Source of the DNA: Collinsella aerofaciens
Lineage (GTDB): Bacteria; Actinomycetota; Coriobacteriia; Coriobacteriales; Coriobacteriaceae
Direction: 5' to 3'
Length of the DNA stretch: 31,059 nt
Assembly (NCBI GenBank): GCA_014846205.1
Contig: RKAY01000145.1
Location: forward strand, 1-31,059
Part shown: piece after piece, positions 17,901-25,078 of the stretch
Layout of the letters: each line of letters opens with the position of its first letter
Numbering within the stretch: position 1 is the first letter of the stretch
The notes under the pieces: model-generated
Database searches by the model: none
Seen by the model: the letters and a program-made list of their open reading frames with translations, nothing else
What the model was told of the DNA's origin: nothing
Program-made: the position numbers and the translations under genes

Positions 17901-17967
17901 AGTTGCGGTGAAATAGTTCCTGAATGGGCCGGTAAACGGCATAAACAAGAACTATTCCACCGCAACT
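17901..17967. repeat. 67-base palindromic element, copy B
   Basis: Same length and arms as the element at 7014-7080 but inverted. Its right arm (17943-17967) is the exact reverse complement of the left arm of copy A. Its left arm matches the reverse complement of copy A's right arm in 22 of 25 bases. The central loop differs. It lies between ppx and the minus-strand tRNA-Leu region. Confidence 0.85.
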
Positions 17968-17979
17968 CACTATCTGTAT

Positions 17980-18055
17980 CGGCGTCCGAAAGAAACGAGC
18001 CCGCATCCCTGGGGGACACGGGCCCGTAAGCAATACATGGTAGGGGCGGTGGGAC
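17980..18055 (-). repeat. Direct repeat 1: copy of tRNA-Leu 3' end plus terminator
   Basis: A 76-base imperfect copy of 18176-18251, 196 bases away. It includes an exact copy of the last 18 bases of tRNA-Leu (18038-18055) and the same terminator hairpin, CGGGCCCG (minus strand) and CGGGCTCG followed by TTTCTTT. The rest of the tRNA is missing, so this is a partial duplication or an attachment-site-like remnant. Confidence 0.8.
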
Positions 18056-18059
18056 GTCT

Positions 18060-18141
18060 GCGTATTTGCTGCGCAAATACGCACCGGCTTCGGCCGCCTG
18101 CCGGCGCCCTCGCCGGCTCGCTGCGGACGCTGCACGTCCGC
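18060..18141. other. Run of four tight hairpins of unknown function
   Basis: Four consecutive perfect stems are seen: 18060-18082 (10 pairs, three-base loop), 18085-18096 (four pairs with a TTCG tetraloop), 18100-18117 (seven pairs) and 18123-18141 (seven pairs). They sit between the two tRNA-derived direct repeats. A T-arm-like word GGGTTCGAGCCCC follows at 18161-18173. A structured RNA or a mobile-repeat core are both possible. Confidence 0.7.
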
Positions 18142-18175
18142 TTGACGCTCGCCCCCTCGCGGGTTCGAGCCCCAC

Positions 18176-18251
18176 CGGCATCCAAAAGAAACGAGCCCGC
18201 ATCCCCGGGGGACACGGGCTCGTAAAAGCCAAATGGTAGGGGCGGTGGGAC
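18176..18251 (-). repeat. Direct repeat 2: tRNA-Leu 3' end with its terminator
   Basis: The partner of 17980-18055. It covers the last 18 bases of the intact tRNA-Leu and the downstream terminator. Differences from repeat 1 are a few single bases and a seven-base stretch between hairpin and tRNA end. Confidence 0.8.
18183..18222 (-). terminator. Terminator of tRNA-Leu
   Basis: On the minus strand CGAGCCCG and CGGGCTCG form an eight-pair stem with inner CCCC/GGGG pairs, followed by TTTCTTTT. Confidence 0.85.
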
Positions 18252-18318
18252 TCGAACCCACAATCCTTGCGGCGAGAGATTTTAAGTCTCCTGCGTATGC
18301 CAATTCCGCCACGCCCCC
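18234..18318 (-). tRNA. tRNA-Leu, anticodon TAA
   Basis: 85 bases on the minus strand with the acceptor stem GGGGGCG / CGCCCCT (one G-U pair) and encoded CCA. The anticodon stem-loop GGAGA-CTTAAAA-TCTCT reads TAA, there is a long variable arm (type II tRNA), and the T arm is GTGGG-TTCGAGT-CCCAC. It lies 31 bases downstream of the TPR-like gene on the same strand and has its own terminator. Confidence 0.97.
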
Positions 18319-18349
18319 GTGAGACTAGAAGTCTAGCACAAGCTGCCCG

Positions 18350-18973
18350 TTACGCGTTGACAGCCATCGAGTGCTGGCCCGACTTTTCCAGGAACTCCTG
18401 GAATTTGACTTCGTCGCCCTTGTTCTTGTACTGCAAGGCCAGCAGGTATTCCAGGCGGCAGCTCTTGACCTTGTCGTCACCGGCCTCCTTGAGCATGCGC
18501 TCCAGCTCGGGAATGTCGTTGTGGCGCTTGAGGATCATCGTGTCGTACATCAGCTGGCATTCGTGCGCGACTGCCTCGGCCTGACCACCCTCAAAGCCCT
18601 TGATCTCGTGCAGGAGCTCCTTGGACTTTTTGTGGTCCTCCTGGCCAGCGTAGTAGTTAAAGGCCTTGATTACCAGGTCGACGCGCTGCATCTTGGGCAG
18701 GTTGAGTCCCAGAAGCAAATCGAACATCTCGTCGGCGCGCTTGTGGTCCTCGCGCAGCAAATAGGAGTTCAGGCGCAGGTAGTCGCGGTTGTAGCGCGGG
18801 TACAGCATGCTGGTGAGTTTGCCATCGAGCAAGCGATCGAACTCGTCCCACTGCTTGGCAGCCATAAGCTGTTGCAGGCGCTTAAACGTGGTGCGTTTTT
18901 TAACGCTAAAGAACACCGATATGGCGATACAAATAATGACGACGGCGGTCCAGAGGGTGCGGGAATCGGGCAT
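18350..18973 (-). CDS. Membrane-anchored TPR-like protein of unknown function
   Basis: A 207-residue protein with one N-terminal membrane helix (about residues 8-24, LWTAVVIICIAISVFFSV) followed by a Lys/Arg-rich edge, which places the rest in the cytoplasm. The remainder is all-helical with TPR-like spacing, for example MAAKQWDEFDRLLDGK, NSYLLREDHKRADEMFDLLL, FNYYAGQEDHKKSKELL and LEYLLALQYKNKGDEVKF. It probably works as a protein-binding scaffold. No enzyme motif is visible. AAGGA precedes the ATG, and a TATAAT at 19029-19034 (minus strand) may be its promoter. Confidence 0.8.
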   Translation of the reverse strand: MPDSRTLWTAVVIICIAISVFFSVKKRTTFKRLQQLMAAKQWDEFDRLLDGKLTSMLYPRYNRDYLRLNSYLLREDHKRADEMFDLLLGLNLPKMQRVDLVIKAFNYYAGQEDHKKSKELLHEIKGFEGGQAEAVAHECQLMYDTMILKRHNDIPELERMLKEAGDDKVKSCRLEYLLALQYKNKGDEVKFQEFLEKSGQHSMAVNA

Positions 18974-19028
18974 ATTAGGGTCCTTAGTCGCTCATAAAGC
19001 GAGCGGTATGACAACATGTACTCGATGT

Positions 19029-19034
19029 ATTATA
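19029..19034 (-). promoter_or_regulatory. Consensus -10 hexamer (TATAAT) upstream of the TPR-like gene
   Basis: A perfect TATAAT on the minus strand, about 56 bases before the start codon. No clear -35 is found at the usual spacing. Confidence 0.4.
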
Positions 19035-19136
19035 CGCAGTGCGCAGGCAAACTGGCATAAAAGTGCATCGAGGCCGAGCGCCATCGCTCGCTGCGGTACA
19101 CTTACCTAAAGTAAACCACGAAGGGAGACATTACCT

Positions 19137-19424
19137 ATGAAGAAGATTGTTTTGGCTTGCGGTGCTGGCGCTGCTACTTCCACGCTCGTTGCCCAGAAGG
19201 TCGCCACCATGCTCGACGCCAACGGTTACGCCGACAAGTACGAGATCGTGCAGTGCGCCATCTCCGAGGCCAAGGACGCTTGCGACGAGGGCGCCGACCT
19301 GCTGATCGCCACCACCGTTGCCCCCGAGGGCCTCACCTGCCCGTACGTGAGCGGCGTGCCCTTCATGACCGGCATGAACCGCGTCGCTGCCGAGAAGGCC
19401 GTTCTCGACGTCATGGCTCAGTAG
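19137..19424 (+). CDS. PTS galactitol-type EIIB subunit (orphan)
   Basis: A 95-residue phosphocarrier domain. The phosphorylated cysteine Cys8 is in the P-loop ACGAGAATSTLVAQKV; the Rossmann-like rest includes GADLLIATT and GVPFMTGMN. EIIB passes phosphate from EIIA to the incoming sugar at EIIC. Neither EIIA nor EIIC is encoded nearby, so it either works with distant partners or has a regulatory role. GAAGGGAG precedes the ATG. The VOC protein follows after 11 bases, and a terminator closes the pair. Confidence 0.9.
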   Translation: MKKIVLACGAGAATSTLVAQKVATMLDANGYADKYEIVQCAISEAKDACDEGADLLIATTVAPEGLTCPYVSGVPFMTGMNRVAAEKAVLDVMAQ

Positions 19425-19435
19425 GCGCTGACTGT

Positions 19436-19810
19436 ATGAGTGAGCAGAACGCCAATCCGGTCGAGCTCTTTGGCATGCGCGTTGCCCATGTGGGCATTAA
19501 CGCCACCGACCCGACAGATGCCCTGGAGATCGCGGAGCTGTTCTCGACGATGATGGGCCTGCCCGTTATCGAGACCCCGGTTTCGTACTTCAACGATTCG
19601 CTGGTCGAGATCATGAAGCAGAACGGTCGTGGCACCAAGGGCCACATTGGCTTTGCCGTCAACGACATCGATGCGGCCGAGAAGTGGTTTGCCGAGCGCG
19701 GGCTCGAGGTCAACGAGGAGTCGCGCGCGCTGCTGCCCGACGGTGGCACCAAGCTCGTGTACTTTAAGCGCGAGTTCGCCGGCTTTGCCGTGCATCTGTG
19801 CCGCGAGTAG
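19436..19810 (+). CDS. VOC-fold (glyoxalase/bleomycin-resistance superfamily) protein
   Basis: A 124-residue protein with one VOC module pair: RVAHVGINATDPTDALEIAE then GTKGHIGFAVNDIDAAEKWF and FKREFAGFAVHLC. The histidines in HVGI and HIGF and the late glutamate/His region fit a metal site. From memory, closely similar domains occur fused to the C-terminus of KDPG/KHG aldolases in some Firmicutes, which hints at sugar-acid metabolism and agrees with the PTS neighbour. The start ATG 19436 has only a weak ribosome site; the frame upstream lies inside the EIIB gene. The precise reaction is unknown. Confidence 0.85.
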   Translation: MSEQNANPVELFGMRVAHVGINATDPTDALEIAELFSTMMGLPVIETPVSYFNDSLVEIMKQNGRGTKGHIGFAVNDIDAAEKWFAERGLEVNEESRALLPDGGTKLVYFKREFAGFAVHLCRE

Positions 19811-19834
19811 CGCACAAGCTGCTTATAGCTAGCA

Positions 19835-19870
19835 AAAGGGATAGGGCCTCGTAGCCCTATCCCTTTATTT
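19835..19870. terminator. Bidirectional terminator between the VOC gene and the histidine kinase
   Basis: A perfect 13-pair stem, AAAGGGATAGGGC / GCCCTATCCCTTT, with a six-base loop. It is followed by TTTATTT-like bases on the + strand and TTTT on the minus strand, and sits between convergent genes. Confidence 0.9.
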
Positions 19871-19886
19871 ATGCCTAGGGGCATCC

Positions 19887-21182
19887 CTACCGCGGCAGAC
19901 GAATCGTAAAGCGGCTGCCGACCCCTTCGACCGAGGTCACACCGATGACGCCGCCGTGGCTGTCGACGATCCACTTGGCAATGGCGAGCCCCAGACCCGA
20001 GCCCTGCGCGCCGGCATTGCGTGCGTTGTCGGCACGGTAGAACCGCTCAAACGCGTGAGCTGCGGATTCCTGGTTCATGCCGATGCCCTCGTCCTCAACA
20101 CTTATGTCGATCGTGCCCGCGCCCGCATCCGGCGCTACGCCAAATGTGACGGTCGTTCCCGTGTCCGAGTACTTGGCGGCGTTTTGCACGATTACGCGCA
20201 GAGCCTGCTTCACGAGCGCCACGTCGACGGGCGCGTCGCAGCGCGGGTTGTGGATAAGCGTAGCGTCAAAGGCCAGCCGATATGTGTGCCCGGCATCAAT
20301 CATCTGCGATTCCTCGCATACCTCGCCGACCAGTGCGGCCAGGTTGGTATTCGCGCGCCGCAGGACCGTGCGCCCGGCATCGCCGCGCGCCAAAAACAGC
20401 AGCTGCTCCACGAGCTCTTGCATGTGCTCGCTTTCGGCTTTAAGGGACGCGATGGATTCTGCCAGCACGTCCGGGTCGTCTTTCCCCCAGCGGTCGAGCA
20501 TGTTCACGTAGCCCTGAATCACCGCGATGGGCGTGCGCAGCTCGTGACTCGCGTCGTTGACAAAGCGCATCTGCTGCAGCTTTGCCTCTTGCATCTGGCG
20601 CAGCAGGCGGTTGAGCGCGACCTCGATACTCGCCAGATCGGCGTCGCCGGTGGTGACGCTCGGCGAGTCGACGCTTGCGCGCTCGATGGCCTGCTCCAGT
20701 GTTTCCATCTTGCCGCCGGCGAGCTGCATGCGGCCGAGCTCGTCCACGCGCAAGGCCAAGTCGTTGAGCGGCGCCATGGTGCGGCGCACGCGGCGGGCGC
20801 CGCCGAGCATATCGAGCACGCTGATGACCTGCCAGCCTACAACAACGATATAGAGGGGCCACAGTGCGGCAAGATCCTGCGCGAGGGGGAAGGTCTTGGT
20901 GGTACGCGCGAGCTCGACGGTATAGGTGAGCGTGGTCAGATTCCAGTCGCGCGCGGGCGCCAGCGACATGCCGTGAACGGCGGTGTCGGGGATCCATCCC
21001 GCGGTAAACGCGCCATCGGGCAGCGTCTGGTTGTAGCCATAGACGAGGATCGCCGCCGCAACAAGCAGCAGTAACAGATCCAGCCAGACGTAGCTCACCA
21101 AGCGGCGCCACATGTAGCTCCAGTTGATGGCACGGGCGATGGAGGTGACGCGCTTGGCCTCGGCGTTACGCGCGGCAGACAT
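19887..21182 (-). CDS. Sensor histidine kinase
   Basis: A 431-residue membrane kinase. Two membrane helices (about 29-50 and 106-125) enclose a short outside loop of about 55 residues; a HAMP-like linker follows. The phospho-accepting His213 is in NDASHELRTPIAVIQGY. The ATPase domain shows the N box IVQNAAKYSDTG, DEGIGM and GSGLGLAIAKWIVDSHGG, ending in FTIRLPR. All catalytic boxes are intact. The start ATG 21182 overlaps the end of the response regulator by 17 bases; a GGGTGGG lies just before it. The signal is unknown; a short extracytoplasmic loop suggests an envelope or membrane cue. Confidence 0.94.
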   Translation of the reverse strand: MSAARNAEAKRVTSIARAINWSYMWRRLVSYVWLDLLLLLVAAAILVYGYNQTLPDGAFTAGWIPDTAVHGMSLAPARDWNLTTLTYTVELARTTKTFPLAQDLAALWPLYIVVVGWQVISVLDMLGGARRVRRTMAPLNDLALRVDELGRMQLAGGKMETLEQAIERASVDSPSVTTGDADLASIEVALNRLLRQMQEAKLQQMRFVNDASHELRTPIAVIQGYVNMLDRWGKDDPDVLAESIASLKAESEHMQELVEQLLFLARGDAGRTVLRRANTNLAALVGEVCEESQMIDAGHTYRLAFDATLIHNPRCDAPVDVALVKQALRVIVQNAAKYSDTGTTVTFGVAPDAGAGTIDISVEDEGIGMNQESAAHAFERFYRADNARNAGAQGSGLGLAIAKWIVDSHGGVIGVTSVEGVGSRFTIRLPR

Positions 21183-21951
21183 AGCCCACCCCGCGCACGG
21201 TCTGGATGATGCGAGTGCCGCCGGCGTCTTCGATCTTGGCGCGCAGATGCGCGATGTGCTCGTCGACGTTGTTGGTGTCGCCCACGTATTCGTCGCCCAG
21301 AGCATCGTGCGCGATGCGCTCGCGCGTGAGCACAGTTTCGGCATGCGCCATAAGCAGGGCGAGGACGTCGAACTCGCGGGCGGTCAGCACGATGGGTGAG
21401 CCGCCGACCATAACCTCGCGGCGGTCGGAATCGAGTGCGACCGAGTCAACGGTGAGCGTGGCGGGGGAGGGCGTGGCAGGTGTCTGGGCCGTGTCGGTTG
21501 CCGGGGACATTGTGGCGATACCGGCGGCCGTGCCGCCCGCCATACCCGCCCCGGCGCCGGAACCACCAACGCCCGAAGCCGTCCGCGCGGCCTCCGAGCG
21601 CTTCAGCGCAACGCGGATCCGTGCGAACAGCTCCTCAATGGCAAACGGCTTGGTCAGGTAATCGTCAGCACCGGCGTCGAGCCCGGCCACCTTGTCCATC
21701 ACGGCATCGCGCGCGGTGACCATGATCACCGGCACATCCTTGTGCTTGCGTACGCGCCGCAGCACCTCCATGCCGTTGAGCTGCGGCAACAGCACATCGA
21801 GCAGAATCAGATCGTAGTCGCGCTCCAGCGCCAGGTCCACGGCGGTGCGGCCGTCGGCGGCGTGCTCCACCTGGTAGCCCTCGTGCTCCAGCTCGAGTGT
21901 CACAAAGCGGGCGATTTTCTCCTCGTCCTCTACGATCAAGATTCGTGCCAT
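21166..21951 (-). CDS. OmpR/PhoB-family response regulator
   Basis: A 261-residue DNA-binding regulator. The receiver domain has the acidic pocket VEDEE, the phospho-accepting Asp52 in LLDVLLPQLNG and Lys101 in DDYLTKPF. The winged-helix domain shows LTAREFDVLALLMAHAE, LGDEYVGDTNNVDEHIAHLR and TVRGVGYVCRA. Between them is an unusual linker of about 45 residues rich in Gly, Ala, Pro and Thr. The ATG at 21951 is preferred to the one at 21963 because GGGGG stands just before it. It is the middle gene of DUF4342–regulator–kinase. Confidence 0.95.
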   Translation of the reverse strand: MARILIVEDEEKIARFVTLELEHEGYQVEHAADGRTAVDLALERDYDLILLDVLLPQLNGMEVLRRVRKHKDVPVIMVTARDAVMDKVAGLDAGADDYLTKPFAIEELFARIRVALKRSEAARTASGVGGSGAGAGMAGGTAAGIATMSPATDTAQTPATPSPATLTVDSVALDSDRREVMVGGSPIVLTAREFDVLALLMAHAETVLTRERIAHDALGDEYVGDTNNVDEHIAHLRAKIEDAGGTRIIQTVRGVGYVCRA

Positions 21952-21969
21952 GTGTGCCCCCATCTGCGA

Positions 21970-22512
21970 TTACTTGTCGTCGTTCAGATTTTGCTTGATG
22001 TCGTCCGCGGCGTTGGCAGCGCTGTCCATCAGGTTGTTGATGCTGCCGGGCACGTCGCCGTCGCTGTCGATGCGGTAGCGCATGCCAAAGAACAGGCCAA
22101 GCAGCATCAGCCATATCGTGGCGCCCCAGGCAAACAGGGCGACGATGGGGATCAGGATGGGAATGTTGAGGATGATGGCGTCGCGGCGCGTGGCGATAAA
22201 CTTGGTGTCCAGGCTCAGGCGGAAGAGCTTTTTGAGGTACTCCCACACGCTGTCCATCTTCTTGGAGAAGTCGGTCTTTTCGCTCGACTTTTCGTAGGCA
22301 GCCTGCGCGGCGACCATCTCGGCCGAGGGCTCATCGGCCGGCGCGGACTCGGTGGCGGCGTGCGCCGACGTGGTCTGGGTCTTGCCCTGCGACTCGAGCC
22401 AAATGATGGCATCCAAAACGTTGCCGTCGGCGGCGTCGAGCGCGGCCTTGGCGTCGGTGTAGCTCACGTTGCACTTGGTGCGGATGGTTTCAACTTTTTC
22501 GAGGTCGTCCAT
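21970..22512 (-). CDS. DUF4342-type (UBA-like) membrane protein
   Basis: A 180-residue protein. The first 45 residues form a UBA-like helical domain resembling the EF-Ts N-terminus (VETIRTKCNVSYTDAKAALD, then GNVLDAIIWLE), the hallmark of DUF4342. A polar linker follows, then an amphipathic region and hydrophobic helices at about 113-147 (LNIPILIPIVALFAWGATIW). The C-terminus is acidic. The gene is first in an operon with the response regulator (18-base gap) and kinase, so it may modulate the two-component system. AAAGGA precedes the start. Confidence 0.85.
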   Translation of the reverse strand: MDDLEKVETIRTKCNVSYTDAKAALDAADGNVLDAIIWLESQGKTQTTSAHAATESAPADEPSAEMVAAQAAYEKSSEKTDFSKKMDSVWEYLKKLFRLSLDTKFIATRRDAIILNIPILIPIVALFAWGATIWLMLLGLFFGMRYRIDSDGDVPGSINNLMDSAANAADDIKQNLNDDK

Positions 22513-22630
22513 GACCTGTCCTTTCGTTCGATGGGCGCGACGCCAGGCGATCTGCCCGGGCGCGAGCGTTGCGTTCGGCGGCCTGCGTTGCGCGGTGCCG
22601 CCCCGCCCTTGGTCGAACTCTATGGTGCAG

Positions 22631-22664
22631 GTTATAGATTAAGCGATTCTTGAGCCAAGATTAA
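22631..22664 (-). promoter_or_regulatory. Candidate promoter and direct repeats of the DUF4342–regulator–kinase operon
   Basis: On the minus strand TTGGCT (22658-22653), a 16-base spacer and TATAAC (22636-22631) resemble a housekeeping promoter. AGATTAA occurs twice on the + strand (22636-22642 and 22658-22664), spaced 22 bases (two helical turns), as OmpR-type regulators often prefer. Autoregulation is an inference. Confidence 0.45.
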
Positions 22665-22870
22665 TGTTGGATGAGTTTTTGGGTGGCAGTGGGAAAAGTA
22701 TTAGACCTCAATAGCGGGGGATAGGGTACCGGTGCAAAACGGCGTCATGGGTTGGTCGAGCAGGCGGTTTCTCCATTGATGTCCGCACGACATGTGACAC
22801 TTACCCTGCCGCCATGCTTCGTCGCGGCGGCATGCATCTGAACAACGATCCTCTAAGGAGTTCGATTTTG
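22665..22870. other. Intergenic DNA upstream of the small membrane protein
   Basis: Together with 22513-22664 this makes a 358-base gap. Apart from the candidate promoter and the AAGGAG ribosome site near 22855-22860, no gene, repeat or terminator stands out. A GCCGCCATGCTTCGTCGCGGC hairpin-like stretch lies at about 22811-22830. Confidence 0.4.
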
Positions 22871-23110
22871 ATGAGTGACAACACCAAGCATCTCGCAAAG
22901 AAGTGCGTCAAGGACGCGGGGCCGTGCCTCGCGCTGTGCCTTGCCGGCGCAGCGGTCGCGCTGCTGGCTGTTCTGGGGCCATTCGACGTGCTCCGAAGTG
23001 CCAGTTCTCTGCACGTTTGCATGGCCCTTGCCGGCGCCATGATGACCGGCGGCGTGCTCGATCTGATTTTTTGGGTGCTTGATCCGTTTGGATGGAAGAA
23101 CGAGGGGTAA
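22871..23110 (+). CDS. Small two-helix membrane protein, unknown function
   Basis: A 79-residue protein with a basic N-terminus (MSDNTKHLAKKCVKD) and two hydrophobic segments, CLALCLAGAAVALLAVLG and VCMALAGAMMTGGVLDLIFW. AAGGAG precedes the ATG at 22871 by ten bases; an alternative start further upstream (22814) would have no ribosome site. No family is recognised. It precedes the phosphoesterase by 85 bases. Confidence 0.65.
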   Translation: MSDNTKHLAKKCVKDAGPCLALCLAGAAVALLAVLGPFDVLRSASSLHVCMALAGAMMTGGVLDLIFWVLDPFGWKNEG

Positions 23111-23195
23111 GCCCTAAGGGACGGAAGGGCTGGAACGGTTGGCTTAGCGATCGTGCAGAATGTGGGCGAGCGACTTACAGGGAAGTGGTAATCCG

Positions 23196-23921
23196 ATGAC
23201 GGTCTATGTGACGGGCGATATTCACGGCGGCCTCGACATGCAAAAGCTGCGCGATTGGGAGCTTGGGGATAGTCTGACGAGCGACGACTATCTGATTGTC
23301 GCGGGCGACTTTGGCTTTCCGTGGGATTTCTCTGTCGAGGAATGTACCGATATCGCCTGGCTGGAATCGCGTCCCTATACCGTGCTGTTCGTCGACGGCA
23401 ATCACGAGCGTTTCGATCACTGGGCGGAGCGTCCCATGGAGTTGTGGCACGGTGGGCTGACGCAGCGCCTGTCGGATACCTCGCCCATACGGCGCCTGGC
23501 GCGCGGCGAGGTTTTTGAACTCGACGGCTCAACGATCTTTACCATGGGCGGCGCCACGAGCGTGGACAAGGAATACCGCATTCCGTATTCCAGCTGGTGG
23601 CCGCATGAGCTGCCGAGTGAGCGCAACTTTGAGGAAGCGCGGACAAAGCTCGACAGCGTGGGCTGGAGGGTCGACTACGTGATCACCCACACCTGCTCTA
23701 CGCGTATGCTTTCGCCCACGCTTTATCCGGCACCCGGCTGGAATTGCCCCACGGTTGATCGACTTACGGCATTTTTCGATGAGCTGGAAGACCGCTTGGA
23801 TTACAAGCGCTGGTACTACGGGCATTTTCATCGGGATGCCAACCCGGCCGAGCGTCATACCGTGCTCTACGATTGCATCATTCGCTTGGGTGACGAACTC
23901 CAGCCCTGGGATGTTGCGTAG
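23196..23921 (+). CDS. Calcineurin-like metallophosphoesterase
   Basis: A 241-residue cytosolic phosphoesterase with all five metal motifs: TGDIHGG, AGDFGFPW, DGNHERFDHW, ITHTCS and YGHFHRD. The start ATG 23196 has GGGAAG upstream and places the first motif at once; the open frame before it is short and without a ribosome site. It resembles the stand-alone MPE proteins found in many gut Firmicutes and Actinobacteria and in some phages, whose substrate is unknown. It converges on gluQ, 16 bases away. Confidence 0.88.
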   Translation: MTVYVTGDIHGGLDMQKLRDWELGDSLTSDDYLIVAGDFGFPWDFSVEECTDIAWLESRPYTVLFVDGNHERFDHWAERPMELWHGGLTQRLSDTSPIRRLARGEVFELDGSTIFTMGGATSVDKEYRIPYSSWWPHELPSERNFEEARTKLDSVGWRVDYVITHTCSTRMLSPTLYPAPGWNCPTVDRLTAFFDELEDRLDYKRWYYGHFHRDANPAERHTVLYDCIIRLGDELQPWDVA

Positions 23922-23937
23922 GGGGCGGGATGGCTGG

Positions 23938-24942
23938 CTACTCGATCGTTACAGTGATGTTCTCCCGGTGCGCGCGGATGACGTCCCAGCTAAAGTGCTC
24001 GACCAGCTGCTCGGCAGAGCGCGGTGTGGTGTCCGGTGCGATGCCCGTTTGTCCGGCGAGCCATCCCAGCAGTGCCTCGGGCGTGCCAAAGCGGGCGCGT
24101 AGTTCGCCCAGGTCCAGATCGCGGTCGCGCTTGGAAAGGCGACGGCCATCCGGCGACATGAGCAGCGGAATATGTGCGTAGTGCGGCGTGGGAAGACCCA
24201 GCAGATGCTGCAGGTAGATTTGGCGGGGCGTGGAGCCCAGCAGGTCGCATCCGCGTACGATCTCGGTAATACCCATGGCGGCGTCATCGACCACCACGGC
24301 TAGCTGATAGGCAAACACGCCGTCGCTGCGGCGCACCAAAAAGTCGCCGCACTCGGTAGCGAGTGCCTCGCATTGGGCCCCGTACGTGCGGTCCACGAAT
24401 TCGATCACGTCGTCTGCGAGGTCATCGACGGTGGGCACGCGCAGACGCGTGGCCGGGGCGCGCAGGGCACTGCGGCGGGCGACCTCTTCGGCCGAAAGCC
24501 CTCGGCAGGCGCCACGGTAGATGGGCGTGCCGTCGCTGGCATGCGGCGCGCTCGCGGCGTGGAGCTCGGCGCGCGTACAAAAGCAGGGATAGGTGAGGCC
24601 GGCGTCTTGCAGCTGGCGCAAGGCGCTCTCGTACAGGTCGAGGCGATCGTGCTGGTAGTAGGGGCCATCGTCCCACTCGAGTCCTAGCCAGGCTAGGTCG
24701 TCAATCAGTTGAGCGGCAAGTTCCGGGCGCTTGCAGCGATCGTCCAGGTCCTCGATGCGCAACACGATGCTGCCGCCCTGGCTGCGGGTCGAAAGCCACG
24801 AGCACAGGCAGCTGAACACGTTGCCCAGGTGCATGCGGCCCGAGGGCGACGGGGCAAAGCGCCCCACGACGGGCGCGGGAGCGGGAGTCGTCGTTGCTGC
24901 ATCCGCGGCGGGCGTTGCTATGTTACATGCGTTGATATCCAT
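23938..24942 (-). CDS. gluQRS: Glutamyl-Q tRNA(Asp) synthetase (GluQ-RS)
   Basis: A 334-residue truncated glutamyl-tRNA synthetase paralog that attaches glutamate to queuosine in tRNA(Asp), with no anticodon-binding domain. It shows the HIGH-like FAPSPSGRMHLGN (29-41), LRIEDLDDRCKRPELA, and the zinc set Cys-x-Cys in PCFCTRAEL with Tyr and Cys in IYRGACRGL. It also has EIVRGCDLLGSTPRQ and the KMSKS-like GRRLSKRDRDLDLG. The start ATG 24942 is chosen because the HIGH region follows at a normal distance. There is no ribosome site before it; a TATACT sits only seven bases upstream, so the message may be leaderless. Confidence 0.92.
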   Translation of the reverse strand: MDINACNIATPAADAATTTPAPAPVVGRFAPSPSGRMHLGNVFSCLCSWLSTRSQGGSIVLRIEDLDDRCKRPELAAQLIDDLAWLGLEWDDGPYYQHDRLDLYESALRQLQDAGLTYPCFCTRAELHAASAPHASDGTPIYRGACRGLSAEEVARRSALRAPATRLRVPTVDDLADDVIEFVDRTYGAQCEALATECGDFLVRRSDGVFAYQLAVVVDDAAMGITEIVRGCDLLGSTPRQIYLQHLLGLPTPHYAHIPLLMSPDGRRLSKRDRDLDLGELRARFGTPEALLGWLAGQTGIAPDTTPRSAEQLVEHFSWDVIRAHRENITVTIE

Positions 24943-25078
24943 GCGGACGAGTATAGCGCGGGGCGCGGTGGGGAGGCATCGCTGTGGTCCGCAAGTTGTC
25001 GAGGCCCCGCATTGCGTATGGCGGCCGCAGACTCGGTGCTTTGATCCCTGTCCATCAACTCGGCACCTTAGACGACAG

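Noticed and set aside
18158..18182. A second tRNA gene suggested by the T-arm-like GGGTTCGAGCCCC
   Set aside because: The stem is imperfect and no anticodon arm, D arm or matching acceptor stem can be built upstream; only the T-arm resemblance remains.
16426..18312. 628-codon minus-strand frame through ppx, the repeats and the tRNA
   Set aside because: It begins inside tRNA-Leu and runs antisense to ppx and the DivIC-like gene; no ribosome site or motif.
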